From Orenia marismortui DSM 5156 (GTDB taxonomy: Bacteria; Bacillota; Halanaerobiia; Halobacteroidales; Halobacteroidaceae): a stretch of 64,000 nt of DNA. The position numbers and the translations under genes are program-made. The notes beneath the pieces were generated by a model, which had not been told where the DNA came from, did not search any database, and was given only the letters and a program-made list of their open reading frames with translations. This document shows, one piece after another, positions 7,745 to 15,617 of this stretch; within the stretch, counting starts at the first letter, position 1; the number at the start of each line of letters is the position of its first letter. Location of the stretch: assembly GCF_000379025.1 (NCBI RefSeq), contig NZ_KB900618.1, forward strand, positions 362,640-426,639. The letters run 5' to 3'.

Positions 7745-8236
7745 TTATAACAATTTAATTTTAGACAAATCTACTTTCCTTTCATCATCAAACAATTCTT
7801 CAGCTACATGAACCCTCTCCACTTTGCCAATAAACATTTCATGAGATCCAGTCAAGATAGAATCTACTACTCTACATTCAATATTAACAGGAAAATCAAC
7901 TAAAAGTGGAACATTAACCTCTATTCCATCTTTCACTTCTAAATTCAAATTTTTAATTTTATTCTCATCTCTACCACTATGACTACCTAGATAATAATAT
8001 TCTTTTTCTAACTCTTTGGGAACCAAATTAACTACAAAAACTCCTGTTTCCTTAACTATACTATAAGAGTAACGGGAAGGAACAATCCCCACCATAAGCA
8101 TTGGTGGATCATAACTACAATTACCTGCATATGCTACAGCTAAAGCATTATCTTTTCCTTTTTGATCACGACAAGATACTATTAAATTAGGTCTAGGCTG
8201 TATACAATTCTTCAAAGTTTCTAACTCTTTTTTCAT
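7745..8236 (-). CDS. Flavin reductase-like domain protein
   Basis: 163 residues of the flavin reductase-like FMN-binding family (PF01613). PRPNLIVSCRDQKGKDNALAV, PPMLMVGI and SYSIVKETGVFVVNLVP follow the family pattern that binds FMN at the dimer interface. Enzymes of this group reduce flavins or act as small flavoredoxins in anaerobes. The ATG follows GGAGG. It lies 18 bp after the MBL-fold gene and forms an operon DUF89 - MBL - flavin protein. The electron partner is unknown. Confidence 0.82.
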   Translation of the reverse strand: MKKELETLKNCIQPRPNLIVSCRDQKGKDNALAVAYAGNCSYDPPMLMVGIVPSRYSYSIVKETGVFVVNLVPKELEKEYYYLGSHSGRDENKIKNLNLEVKDGIEVNVPLLVDFPVNIECRVVDSILTGSHEMFIGKVERVHVAEELFDDERKVDLSKIKLL

Positions 8237-8254
8237 TATTTCTCCTCCAATATA

Positions 8255-9079
8255 TTAAAAGATAAATTCTTTCCCAACTTGTCCTACTTTCACTTTATCC
8301 CTAAACTTCTCAGTCATTGCCTTCATAGCTTTAAATCCAGTACAATGTAAAGGTACAATCAATTCAAAATCTAAGTGATCTAAATAGTCAACAATCTCAT
8401 TAATTCGCTTTTGACTAACATTAATTAAATGCATCCCACCAAGAATAGCATGAATCTTTTGACCATTAGTAACTCTTTTAATCTGCTCTAAAGTATTAAT
8501 TACTCCAGCATGGGTACAAGCTAATAAAACTACTAAACCCCGATCAGTTTCAATAAATACTGCCTGCTCATCACTAAAGTCATCCTGTTCAACCTTTCCT
8601 AAGAACTCTTTTCTAAAACTTTTAGAAATTATTTCTCTATTATTTCTTCTTTTAATCTCACCAGTTAACCATAATCCTTCAACAATCTCTGTAGCCTCTT
8701 CAATAGAATTAAAATTTTTAATCTCTTCTCTGTTTATATTTAAACCTCGTAAGACTAAATCATCTCCCTTTTTGGAGTATTTAACCCTAAATGATTCTGG
8801 ATGAGCATAAACTTCAAGTTCAGGATTTAAAGTTAAAATATCTTTTAATCCATTTCCATGATCATAATGACCATGACTTAATATAACCCCATCTATATCA
8901 GAAACTTCAATACCTAAAGCCTTGATGTTATGCATTAAAGCTAAACCTTGACCTGTATCAAATAAATAATTTTTCCCTTGATAACTAATTAAAAAGGAAA
9001 GTCCGTGTTCAGCTAATAAATTCTCTTTTGCTACCCTATTCTCTACTAAAATCTTAACCTTGATACTCTCTGAACTCAA
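8255..9079 (-). CDS. MBL-fold metallo-hydrolase, MptA/beta-RFAP-synthase-like group
   Basis: 274 residues with the metallo-beta-lactamase motif LSHGHYDHGNGL (about 67-78), the later ACTHAG, and a C-terminal HCTG. This subgroup is annotated as similar to 7,8-dihydropterin-6-methyl-4-(ribofuranosyl)aminobenzene 5-phosphate synthase, but bacterial members have no proven role in that pathway. A TTG start behind GGAG overlaps the stop of the preceding DUF89 gene by four bases, so the two are translationally coupled. Substrate unknown; likely a metal-dependent hydrolase. Confidence 0.85.
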   Translation of the reverse strand: MSSESIKVKILVENRVAKENLLAEHGLSFLISYQGKNYLFDTGQGLALMHNIKALGIEVSDIDGVILSHGHYDHGNGLKDILTLNPELEVYAHPESFRVKYSKKGDDLVLRGLNINREEIKNFNSIEEATEIVEGLWLTGEIKRRNNREIISKSFRKEFLGKVEQDDFSDEQAVFIETDRGLVVLLACTHAGVINTLEQIKRVTNGQKIHAILGGMHLINVSQKRINEIVDYLDHLDFELIVPLHCTGFKAMKAMTEKFRDKVKVGQVGKEFIF

Positions 9080-9945
9080 TCTAATCGCTCCTTTTGCTTT
9101 TTAAATCTAAATACTAAATCCCCTTCATTAACATCTAGTATTCGAGCAACCAAATTACATTTTGCTTTTAATAAGAAGAAGATAGGTGCTGAAACTGATG
9201 ATAATCCTTCTAAATTTCCTTGACCTTTACTAATTATTATATCTGCTTGTTGATAAGCTAACCTAAATTCTTGAGTAGTATTATTAAGTATTGTACCTGG
9301 TGTTTTACAACCACTAGATATTAATTTACTTATCTGATCAAGACCAATCTCTTTGGCTTCTTTAATGCTTACATCATTTAAAACAGGTACTTCTCGAGTA
9401 GCATAAGTAATCTCAACCCCAAACTTATTTAACTCCTTTATTAATAATTTATCAAAGATAGCTTCCCCAGCATTATCGCCAATAATTAAGACCTTAGCCT
9501 CAGACTTTAATTTTTCTTTGAATAATTCAAAATCACTTTGAACAAATCCATTTTCTAAGGCATCTTCAATCTGATCTTTGATATTAACCTTAGAAAAAAG
9601 CCCAGCATCAATAGAATTACCTGTAGCAGCCATAATTAAAGCTCCTTGCAAAGAATCTGTAGCATCTTTAATTATTTTCTTTACTTTAGGATATAAGTTT
9701 AAAGCTAGTTTCATATGTTCTTCTTTAAATTTCTGATATGGATCAGCTACCCCAGTCTTCTCCTTAATAATCTGATGTACCTTCCCCACAATAGCAGGTG
9801 CTTTCTCCTTAGAATCAAGCTTAGGTATTAGTTGGGCATATTCATTCAAAATTTCTCTAATTAGAGCTTCATCTTCTGTTGCCATTCTACTTCCTTCTAA
9901 GGTTTGTCTAAAAATACAAGGTAAGCAATCCAATCTTAACTCCAT
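9076..9945 (-). CDS. DUF89/ARMT1-like damage-control phosphatase family protein
   Basis: 289 residues. The N-terminal RLDCLPCIFRQTLE motif with CxxC is the mark of subfamily I DUF89 proteins, and the metal/phosphate site is seen as IIGDNAGEAIFD (about 153-164) with ISKGQGN later. The family hydrolyses damaged or surplus sugar phosphates and related metabolites with Mn or Co. It is the first gene of a coupled operon with an MBL hydrolase and a flavin reductase-like protein; a substrate cannot be named. Confidence 0.85.
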   Translation of the reverse strand: MELRLDCLPCIFRQTLEGSRMATEDEALIREILNEYAQLIPKLDSKEKAPAIVGKVHQIIKEKTGVADPYQKFKEEHMKLALNLYPKVKKIIKDATDSLQGALIMAATGNSIDAGLFSKVNIKDQIEDALENGFVQSDFELFKEKLKSEAKVLIIGDNAGEAIFDKLLIKELNKFGVEITYATREVPVLNDVSIKEAKEIGLDQISKLISSGCKTPGTILNNTTQEFRLAYQQADIIISKGQGNLEGLSSVSAPIFFLLKAKCNLVARILDVNEGDLVFRFKKQKERLD

Positions 9946-9964
9946 AATTTACTCCTCTCAAAAT

Positions 9965-10403
9965 TTAAATTACTCTATCAATAAATAAAACCCCTTTAAG
10001 ATGATCAATCTCATGTTGAAAAGCTCGGGATAACAAGCCTTTACCTTCTAATTCAATTTTTTCTCCAAACCTATTTAAAGCTCTTACCTTAACTTTATAA
10101 TTTCTCTCTACTTTTCCGGTTTGATTAGGGATACTTAAACAACCTTCTTGATCTATAAAAGTCTTCTTTGATTTCTCAATAATTTTAGGATTGATTAATT
10201 CAATTATTCCTTGCCCAATATCAATAACAACTATTTGCTTACTAATTCCCACCTGAGGAGCAGCTAATCCTACTCCATCTGCTTGATACATTTTTTGCCA
10301 TTCTATATAATAAATCTCTAATCTTGCCGTTAACCTCTATTATCTCTTTAGCTTCAGTTCTTAAAACTGGATCTCCTAATTTTCTGATTTTCAAAGATAT
10401 CAT
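9965..10403 (-). pseudogene. def: Peptide deformylase with one-base frameshift
   Basis: Peptide deformylase removes the formyl group from new proteins. All three family motifs are here: [15 protein letters not shown] and QHEIDH. The reading that carries them (9965-10291) begins only at MYQADGVG. The missing N-terminus lies upstream in another frame: ATG at 10403 behind GAGGAGGG gives MISLKIRKLGDPVLRTEA and runs to LLYRMAKN, then shifts at an A6 run near 10285-10297. A one-base change in that run restores an ordinary protein of about 146 residues. It is either a true pseudogene, which would need another def copy because the enzyme is essential, or an assembly error in the homopolymer. Confidence 0.8.
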
Positions 10404-10423
10404 TTTTAATAACCCTCCTCATT

Positions 10424-10828
10424 TTATTCATTAGATATCATTTTCCAAATTTGTGGCTTTTCTCGCTGTAAAGAAAAAGGTTTAAAATCTTTATTAACAA
10501 AAGACTGTTTAGTACTTCCTGCCACTAATAATTCTTCACCTTTTTTAATTTCATAAGCAAAAGTAATTGTAACTCTCCTTAATTCTTTAATAAAAACCTT
10601 AATAAGAACTAAGTCATCATAATAAGTCCTTTGCCTATAAGAACAATTAACATCTATAACTGGTAATAAAACCCCAAGTTCCTCTAATTCTTGACAACTA
10701 ATACCTTGCTTTCGTAAATACTCGTTTCTTGCTGATTCAAACCATTTGATATAATTAGAATGATGAACTATTCCCATTTGATCAGTTTCATAATACTGTA
10801 CCCTATGCTGATATTGATAAGATTTCAT
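10424..10828 (-). CDS. Acyl-CoA thioesterase, YbgC/4HBT family
   Basis: 134 residues from the ATG that follows GGAGG; an upstream in-frame ATG at 10870 would add 14 residues without a good ribosome site. The hot-dog fold signature YYETDQMGIVHHSNYIKWFE carries the catalytic aspartate of 4-hydroxybenzoyl-CoA thioesterases. The enzyme hydrolyses acyl-CoA thioesters; short-chain or aromatic substrates are possible. It lies just upstream of the deformylase gene (21 bp) and shares its direction. Confidence 0.85.
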   Translation of the reverse strand: MKSYQYQHRVQYYETDQMGIVHHSNYIKWFESARNEYLRKQGISCQELEELGVLLPVIDVNCSYRQRTYYDDLVLIKVFIKELRRVTITFAYEIKKGEELLVAGSTKQSFVNKDFKPFSLQREKPQIWKMISNE

Positions 10829-10903
10829 AATAAACCTCCTATCCTCTTTCTTACTAAAAACTAAAATCATCTCCTTTATTAATCCTATATTAAAGATAAA
10901 AAT

Positions 10904-10937
10904 AAAAATAATGGCGTAAATTTACGCCATTATTTTT
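10904..10937 (-). terminator. Loopless palindromic terminator after mrp
   Basis: A perfect 34-bp palindrome with a GC-rich core (GGCGTAAATTTACGCC) and A/T tails on both sides. It overlaps the mrp stop codon. Confidence 0.8.
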
Positions 10938-11733
10938 ATTTAACAATCTGTCTAGCTATCTTCTTAAACTCTTGACTAACTTTAGATTCAGGCTCTGTTA
11001 AAATTATTGAAGATCCCTGATCACTGCCTTCCCTGATTTTAGGAAGTAATGGTAATTCTCCTAACAACTTTGTACCTAAGTTATCAGCTATTCTTCCTCC
11101 CCCATTTTTACCAAAAATATATTCTTTCTTCCCACACTCTAAACACTCATAGTAAGACATATTTTCTATAACACCAATAATATTAGTATCAAGTTGTTTA
11201 GCCATATTCCCTACCCTAACCGCTACATTAGCTGCCGCCGCTTGAGGAGTAGTCACTACCATAACATCAGCATCAGATATTTGTTGCATTATATTTAAAG
11301 TCATATCACCAGTTCCTGGAGGTAAATCAAATAATAGATAATCTAGTTCACCCCATATTACCTCTTGCATAAATTGCTTTAATACTCCTAATAACATAGG
11401 CCCACGCCAAATAATTGCTTTATCTTCTGTTACCATAGAACCCATGGACATAACCTTAATCCCTTCAACTTGAGGAGGAATTATCTCTTCCTCATTTCTT
11501 CCCCGAGGTTTCTCTTTTAAACCCATAATTCTAGGTATACTAAAACCATAAATATCAGCATCTATTACTCCAACCTTTTTACCTAATTTATTCAAAGCAA
11601 AAGCAAGATTAGCAGTAACTGTAGATTTCCCTACTCCACCTTTACCACTTGTAATCGCTATCATCTTTTCTTGAATTAGACCATGTTCAAGTTCAAACCA
11701 GCCTTTTTCCTTTGATTTATATAATTTATCCAT
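10936..11733 (-). CDS. mrp: Mrp/NBP35-type iron-sulfur carrier ATPase
   Basis: 265 residues. A deviant Walker A loop (TSGKGGVGKST, about 28-38), LLFDLPPGTGDM and the C-terminal pair CLECGKK define the ApbC/Mrp branch of the MinD superfamily, which carries a bridging 4Fe-4S cluster between two subunits and hands clusters to target enzymes. The first 20 residues are a short extension without the usual DUF59 domain. Its neighbours are a NifX-like protein with a His-rich tail and two ferredoxin-MinD ATPases, so it belongs to an iron-sulfur assembly or metallocofactor group. Confidence 0.9.
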   Translation of the reverse strand: MDKLYKSKEKGWFELEHGLIQEKMIAITSGKGGVGKSTVTANLAFALNKLGKKVGVIDADIYGFSIPRIMGLKEKPRGRNEEEIIPPQVEGIKVMSMGSMVTEDKAIIWRGPMLLGVLKQFMQEVIWGELDYLLFDLPPGTGDMTLNIMQQISDADVMVVTTPQAAAANVAVRVGNMAKQLDTNIIGVIENMSYYECLECGKKEYIFGKNGGGRIADNLGTKLLGELPLLPKIREGSDQGSSIILTEPESKVSQEFKKIARQIVK

Positions 11734-11799
11734 TATATCCCTCTCTCTACTTTATTATAGAAATTATGCACAGTTAGCAAAAAATCAGAAGTATCACTT

Positions 11800-12015
11800 A
11801 ATGGAGATATTAAGACAGTAGGTAGATAGTAAGCAATAACTAGTGACAGGTAACAAATTAATTAATTTACTTACTACTTACTGATTATTTGTTACTTGTT
11901 GCTTGTTACTAAATTATCCTAATATCCCCTTATCTCTATGTCTTCACAAAAAAGTTATAGAACTATGTTTTTCTCTTTAAATTATAAACTGTACACTGTC
12001 AATTGTTAATTATTC
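11800..12015. repeat. GTTAC-word and ACTGT-word intergenic repeats
   Basis: This gap between mrp and the NifX-like gene has facing runs of AACTAGTGACAGGTAACAA and TTGTTACTTGTTGCTTGTTAC-like words (about 11825-11915) and an ACTGTACACTGTCAATTG run next to the stop at 12020. No gene seen. Confidence 0.6.
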
Positions 12016-12019
12016 TTTA

Positions 12020-12382
12020 TTAATGATCACAATCATGGTCTTCATGGTCATGCTCACAAATATCTTCTTCAGTATCTAAACTATCTTTAAGATATAGATT
12101 TATTACATCATCTATTAATCCACTAGCTCCACTAACTACTTCAATATTATTAGCATCAAAAATATCTTTAGCTCTTCTTCCCATACCTCCTGCTAAAATC
12201 ACATCTACATTATGCTCTTGATTAAGAAATCTTGGCAAAAATCCAGGTTCATGACCTGGGTTATCTATCTTTTCTTTAGCTTTAATCTCTCCACCTTCAC
12301 TTTTAACAATGGTAAATTGACTACATCTCCCAAAATGAGCAGAAACCTGATCTCCCTCTGTAGGTATTGCTAATATTTTCAT
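12020..12382 (-). CDS. NifX/NifB-type (dinitrogenase Fe-Mo cofactor family) protein with His-rich tail
   Basis: 120 residues. The PF02579 fold is clear (MKILAIPTEG, AHFGRCSQFTIV, VILAGGMGRRAKDIF). This domain binds metal clusters in NifX, NafY and VnfX; stand-alone forms occur in many anaerobes without nitrogenase. The C-terminus ends in a metal-binding tail, CEHDHEDHDCDH, with five His and two Cys in 12 residues, which may bind iron, zinc or nickel. The ATG follows GGAGAG. It stands between mrp and two ferredoxin-MinD genes and probably works with them. Confidence 0.87.
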   Translation of the reverse strand: MKILAIPTEGDQVSAHFGRCSQFTIVKSEGGEIKAKEKIDNPGHEPGFLPRFLNQEHNVDVILAGGMGRRAKDIFDANNIEVVSGASGLIDDVINLYLKDSLDTEEDICEHDHEDHDCDH

Positions 12383-12391
12383 AATTAACAC

Positions 12392-12711
12392 TCTCCTTTA
12401 GTTAATAATATTTGAACTATCTCAATGAAACATTTTGAAACAAAGATACTTTTAGCCACGCACCCTGAAGGAAGAGGTTTTCCTCTTGAGGAAGTAGTCC
12501 AGAGCTGAATTAACACTGATAAAAACAGATAAATTATAGACTAATCTAGACTTTAAGAACTATATTTTATAGCTATTAATTTCTACTTGCTTTTATCTTC
12601 AAGTTGCTTTAATTTAAATCCCCATAAATTTTTGATTCGTGGCTATTAGTGTTAATTCGTGATTAAATCTGATTTTAAATCACTTGAATTTATTACTTGA
12701 AAGTAATATTT
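12392..12711. repeat. Gene-free gap with TTCGTGG-type and GAAGTAGTC-type repeat pieces
   Basis: 320 bp without a gene. GAATTAACACTGATA (about 12511) faces TATTAGTGTTAATTC (about 12645) as a near-perfect inverted repeat flanked by TTCGTGG words, like those at 53.1 kb. The piece GAGGAAGTAGTCCAGAGCTGAA near 12490 resembles one at 42270. Confidence 0.6.
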
Positions 12712-13578
12712 TTAATTATCAATTATAAATTCTAAATTATCCATTATATTTCCAATTGCAGCACTAACGGGACTCTTAGCAGCATACTCTACTATTAATT
12801 TTCCTTGTCTCATTGCATCTACAATTTTAGGGGAAAAGGGAATTTTTCCGATTACAGATATATCTTTTCTCCTGCAATATTCTTCTATTTCAGCAGTCAA
12901 AGCTAAATTCAAATCATATTTATTAATTGCTACCATAGCTGCTATCTTAAAATGCTTAACTACTTTTAGTACTCGCTTTAAATCAGCAAGACCAGATTTA
13001 GTAGGTTCAGTAACAATTAATACATAATCAACACCATTAATTGAAGCAATTACTGGACATCCTACCCCTGGTGATCCATCAATTAAGAGCAACTCTTTAT
13101 TCTCAACTTTTGCTATCTCTTCTGCATTCTCTTTTACTTTACTTACTAACTTACCCGAATTTTCAGCTCCTACCTTTAGCTTAGCATGAGTCATTGGAGC
13201 AAATTTAGTTTTAGACCTATATAAATCCCCAGTCTCTTCTAGCTTTAGTTCAAAAGCCTGAGTAGGGCATTTAGCTACACACAACCCACATCCTTCACAA
13301 CGCATTTCATCTACTTCAAACTTAGATGTTATAGCTTTAAAATTACATAATTCTTTACATAAACCACAATCAACACATTTATCATTATCTTTAACAGCTA
13401 CTTTTGCCCCTTTAAAAATATCTGCTTTAATCACTTCAGGCTTCATTAACAGATGCATATTAGGAGCATCTACATCACAATCAGCTAAGACTAAATTAGA
13501 AGCTAAAGCTGCTAAATTAGCAGTTACTGTCGTCTTACCTGTCCCACCTTTTCCACTGATAACTGTTAATTTTTTCAT
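12712..13578 (-). CDS. MinD/ParA-superfamily ATPase with inserted 2x[4Fe-4S] ferredoxin domain (first)
   Basis: 288 residues. Walker A is ISGKGGTGKTT at the N-terminus. Residues about 60-115 are an inserted bacterial ferredoxin domain with two CxxCxxCxxxC sets (CVDCGLCKELC and CEGCGLCVAKC). Then come LLIDGSPGVGCP and VLIVTEPTKSGLADL. Such proteins always occur in pairs next to NifX-like genes; they may load or insert metal clusters with ATP. It overlaps the next MinD gene by ATGA. Target unknown. Confidence 0.88.
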   Translation of the reverse strand: MKKLTVISGKGGTGKTTVTANLAALASNLVLADCDVDAPNMHLLMKPEVIKADIFKGAKVAVKDNDKCVDCGLCKELCNFKAITSKFEVDEMRCEGCGLCVAKCPTQAFELKLEETGDLYRSKTKFAPMTHAKLKVGAENSGKLVSKVKENAEEIAKVENKELLLIDGSPGVGCPVIASINGVDYVLIVTEPTKSGLADLKRVLKVVKHFKIAAMVAINKYDLNLALTAEIEEYCRRKDISVIGKIPFSPKIVDAMRQGKLIVEYAAKSPVSAAIGNIMDNLEFIIDN

Positions 13579-14417
13579 TTAATCACCTGCTCAATTTGAG
13601 CAAAAACTTCTTTAAATTTCTCTTTCCATTCAGGCATCTCTTCTACAAAAGAAATTCCTTCTGAATATAGTTCAGCAATTTCTCGCTTAAAAGGAATCTT
13701 AAGTAAAATATCACTATTCTCATCAATAGCATATTCTTCAATTAACTTATCAGCTTCCTCTTCTGAACGATTAATTATAATTCCATAAGGTTTAGCTAAT
13801 TCTTTAACGACTTCTACTGCCATTTTTAAATCATGTAACCCAAAAGGTGTTGGTTCTGTTACTAAAATACAATAGTCAGCATCAGTAATTGCTGCTATTG
13901 TCGGGCAAGTAGTTCCTGGAGGAGCATCCATAATTACAGTTTTGTTTTGAGAAATATTTTGATTTAAAGCCTCAATTACAGGTACTGCTGAAGCTTCACC
14001 AATATTTAGCTCCCCTTGCCAAAACTCCATTCCATTAACTGATTTATCAACTTTAATTTTACCTGCTTCTTTATCCTTTTCGCTAATTGCATCTTCAGGA
14101 CAAATATACTTACATCCTCCACAACTATGGCACATCTCTTCAATAACAAGAACTTCTTCTGACAATAATACTAAAGCATTGTATTCACAAAAATCAACAC
14201 ATTTGCGACAGGCAGTACATCTATTTTGCTCAACTATTGGTACTTTTCTTAATACTTGTTGATAATCTCGCCCAAAATCAGGCTTAATAAAGATATACGA
14301 ATTAGGTTCTTCTACATCTGCATCAAAAAATTGAACATTATCTAATGATAAAGCTAAATTAGTAGAAACAGTAGTTTTACCTGTACCACCTTTTCCACTC
14401 AATACAGTAAGCTTCAT
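13575..14417 (-). CDS. MinD/ParA-superfamily ATPase with inserted 2x[4Fe-4S] ferredoxin domain (second)
   Basis: 280 residues from ATG; a GTG three codons upstream immediately follows the stop of the NifX-like gene. Layout as in its paralogue: LSGKGGTGKTT, ferredoxin insert about 65-115 (CTACRKCVDFC, CHSCGGCKYIC), then MDAPPGTTCPTI and ILVTEPTPFGLHDL. The two share overall plan but are clearly diverged, so they likely form a heterodimer. The order NifX-like, MinD, MinD in one transcript with overlapping ends indicates fixed stoichiometry and a shared task in metallocluster handling. Confidence 0.88.
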   Translation of the reverse strand: MKLTVLSGKGGTGKTTVSTNLALSLDNVQFFDADVEEPNSYIFIKPDFGRDYQQVLRKVPIVEQNRCTACRKCVDFCEYNALVLLSEEVLVIEEMCHSCGGCKYICPEDAISEKDKEAGKIKVDKSVNGMEFWQGELNIGEASAVPVIEALNQNISQNKTVIMDAPPGTTCPTIAAITDADYCILVTEPTPFGLHDLKMAVEVVKELAKPYGIIINRSEEEADKLIEEYAIDENSDILLKIPFKREIAELYSEGISFVEEMPEWKEKFKEVFAQIEQVIK

Positions 14418-14426
14418 TTTATTCAC

Positions 14427-14792
14427 CTACATTCCATGATGTCCTGCATTAGTAGGCGCAGCTACCTCTTTTAATTCTTTATTTTTATATTTAATAATTG
14501 CTTCTTCAATTGTTTTTTCTTTAATAGGGTATACTTTAATACTAGCCTTATCTAAAACATCAAAGGCTTTTGGTCCAACATTAGCAGTAATTATCCCTTC
14601 AACACCTTGATCTACTATGGTTTGAGCAGCTTGAATGCCTGCCCCTCCAGAAGCATTTTTAGCTACATTATCAATAAAATCAACTTTATCATGATTTAAA
14701 TCAATTATTGCAAAATAAGGTGCTCTTCCAAATCTAGGATCAACTTTAACACTTAAAGCACTATTATTACTAGCTGTTACTGCAATCTTCAT
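14427..14792 (-). CDS. NifX/NifB-type (dinitrogenase Fe-Mo cofactor family) protein
   Basis: 121 residues of PF02579 (MKIAVTASNN, DPRFGRAPYFAIID, GIQAAQTIVDQGVEGIITANVGPKAFDVL). It lacks the long metal tail of its relative at 12.0 kb but ends with NAGHHGM. It is the first gene of the operon with the two ferredoxin-MinD ATPases and has its own perfect promoter with CATATG operators at 14845-14893. No nitrogenase gene is in this window. Confidence 0.88.
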   Translation of the reverse strand: MKIAVTASNNSALSVKVDPRFGRAPYFAIIDLNHDKVDFIDNVAKNASGGAGIQAAQTIVDQGVEGIITANVGPKAFDVLDKASIKVYPIKEKTIEEAIIKYKNKELKEVAAPTNAGHHGM

Positions 14793-14844
14793 TTAAGTTC
14801 CTCCCCTTTATTTTTAACATTAGTTCATAACTTGATTTATAATT

Positions 14845-14893
14845 ATTATATCTTCATTTCGAACATATGTCAATAACTTTTTGGTCATATGTC
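14845..14893 (-). promoter_or_regulatory. Sigma-A promoter with CATATG operators before the NifX-MinD operon
   Basis: TTGACA (14868-14873), 17 bases, TATAAT (14845-14850) on the minus strand. GAACATATGTC (14861-14871) overlaps the -35 box and a second GGTCATATGTC (14883-14893) lies just upstream. Confidence 0.8.
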
Positions 14894-14924
14894 TATTTCT
14901 TACATCTTCCCCACTTACTAAAAG

Positions 14925-15365
14925 TTATTCATTCTCAGAACATTTTGCACAATAACCTTTGATAGATACATAAGAATCAAAACATTCAAAACCCTTGTCT
15001 ATTCTTAATTTTTGACTGAGATTGTCTACTAGTAAACCTTGAACATCTATAATTGCTCCACATTTTTTACAGATCAGATGATGATGCTTTTCTTTCTCCT
15101 GAAAAATAAATTCATATTTAAATATATCACCTATGTTTATTTTAGAAATAACTCCATTATTTTTAAACAAATCCAAACTACGATAGACTGTTGCAATTCC
15201 TATACTCTCATAATCACTTTTTACTAAATTATATATATCCTCTGCTGATAAATGTTTGTCTCTATTTTTAATTAGTACCGCTAAAATATGTTTTCTCTGA
15301 ACTGTTAAAGTATTATTCAGCTCTTGAGCTATTGAATTAATTAATTCTTCCACATAATTACTCAT
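14925..15365 (-). CDS. Fur-family metalloregulator
   Basis: 146 residues. Winged-helix N-terminus (SAEDIYNLVK, GIATVYRSLDLFKNNGVI, about 42-75), then the regulatory metal region EKHHHLICKKCG and the structural zinc pairs CKKC and CAKC. The place where PerR has its metal-sensing aspartate reads KYEF, which is more Fur-like than PerR-like, so iron sensing is the first guess. It is transcribed from its own promoter containing the CATATG operator, consistent with autoregulation and control of the NifX-MinD and DUF5320 genes. Confidence 0.88.
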   Translation of the reverse strand: MSNYVEELINSIAQELNNTLTVQRKHILAVLIKNRDKHLSAEDIYNLVKSDYESIGIATVYRSLDLFKNNGVISKINIGDIFKYEFIFQEKEKHHHLICKKCGAIIDVQGLLVDNLSQKLRIDKGFECFDSYVSIKGYCAKCSENE

Positions 15366-15395
15366 AAGCAATTCACCACCTTATTTTATATGATT

Positions 15396-15424
15396 ATTAT
15401 AACTATATTATGAGCATATGTCAA
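15396..15424 (-). promoter_or_regulatory. Sigma-A promoter with CATATG operator before the Fur-family gene
   Basis: TTGACA (15419-15424), 17 bases, TATAAT (15396-15401) on the minus strand, with TGAGCATATGTCAATAA (15411-15427) covering the -35 box, the same word as at 6246 and 14861. Confidence 0.82.
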
Positions 15425-15525
15425 TAACTATTTTGCTGATATCTCCTTTTGAAATTTTTTACTAATATTGGAGAAATAAAAAATATTAGTAGATCTTAAT
15501 AATTATTATAAGTAATATAAAACAA

Positions 15526-15553
15526 AGGCTTACAACCTTAAGGTTGTAAGCCT
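15526..15553 (-). terminator. Loopless palindromic terminator after the acid phosphatase gene
   Basis: AGGCTTACAACCTT followed directly by its exact reverse complement, then T-rich sequence on the minus strand, 65 bp past the stop at 15618. Confidence 0.7.
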
Positions 15554-15617
15554 AAATAAAATAATTATATTGTAAAAAAGAAGACTAGATACAAATTATA
15601 TACTTACTAAAAATATT

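Noticed and set aside
12020-14792. Nitrogenase cofactor cluster
   Set aside because: NifX-like domains are common in non-fixing anaerobes and no nifHDK, nifB or nifE gene is present in the window.
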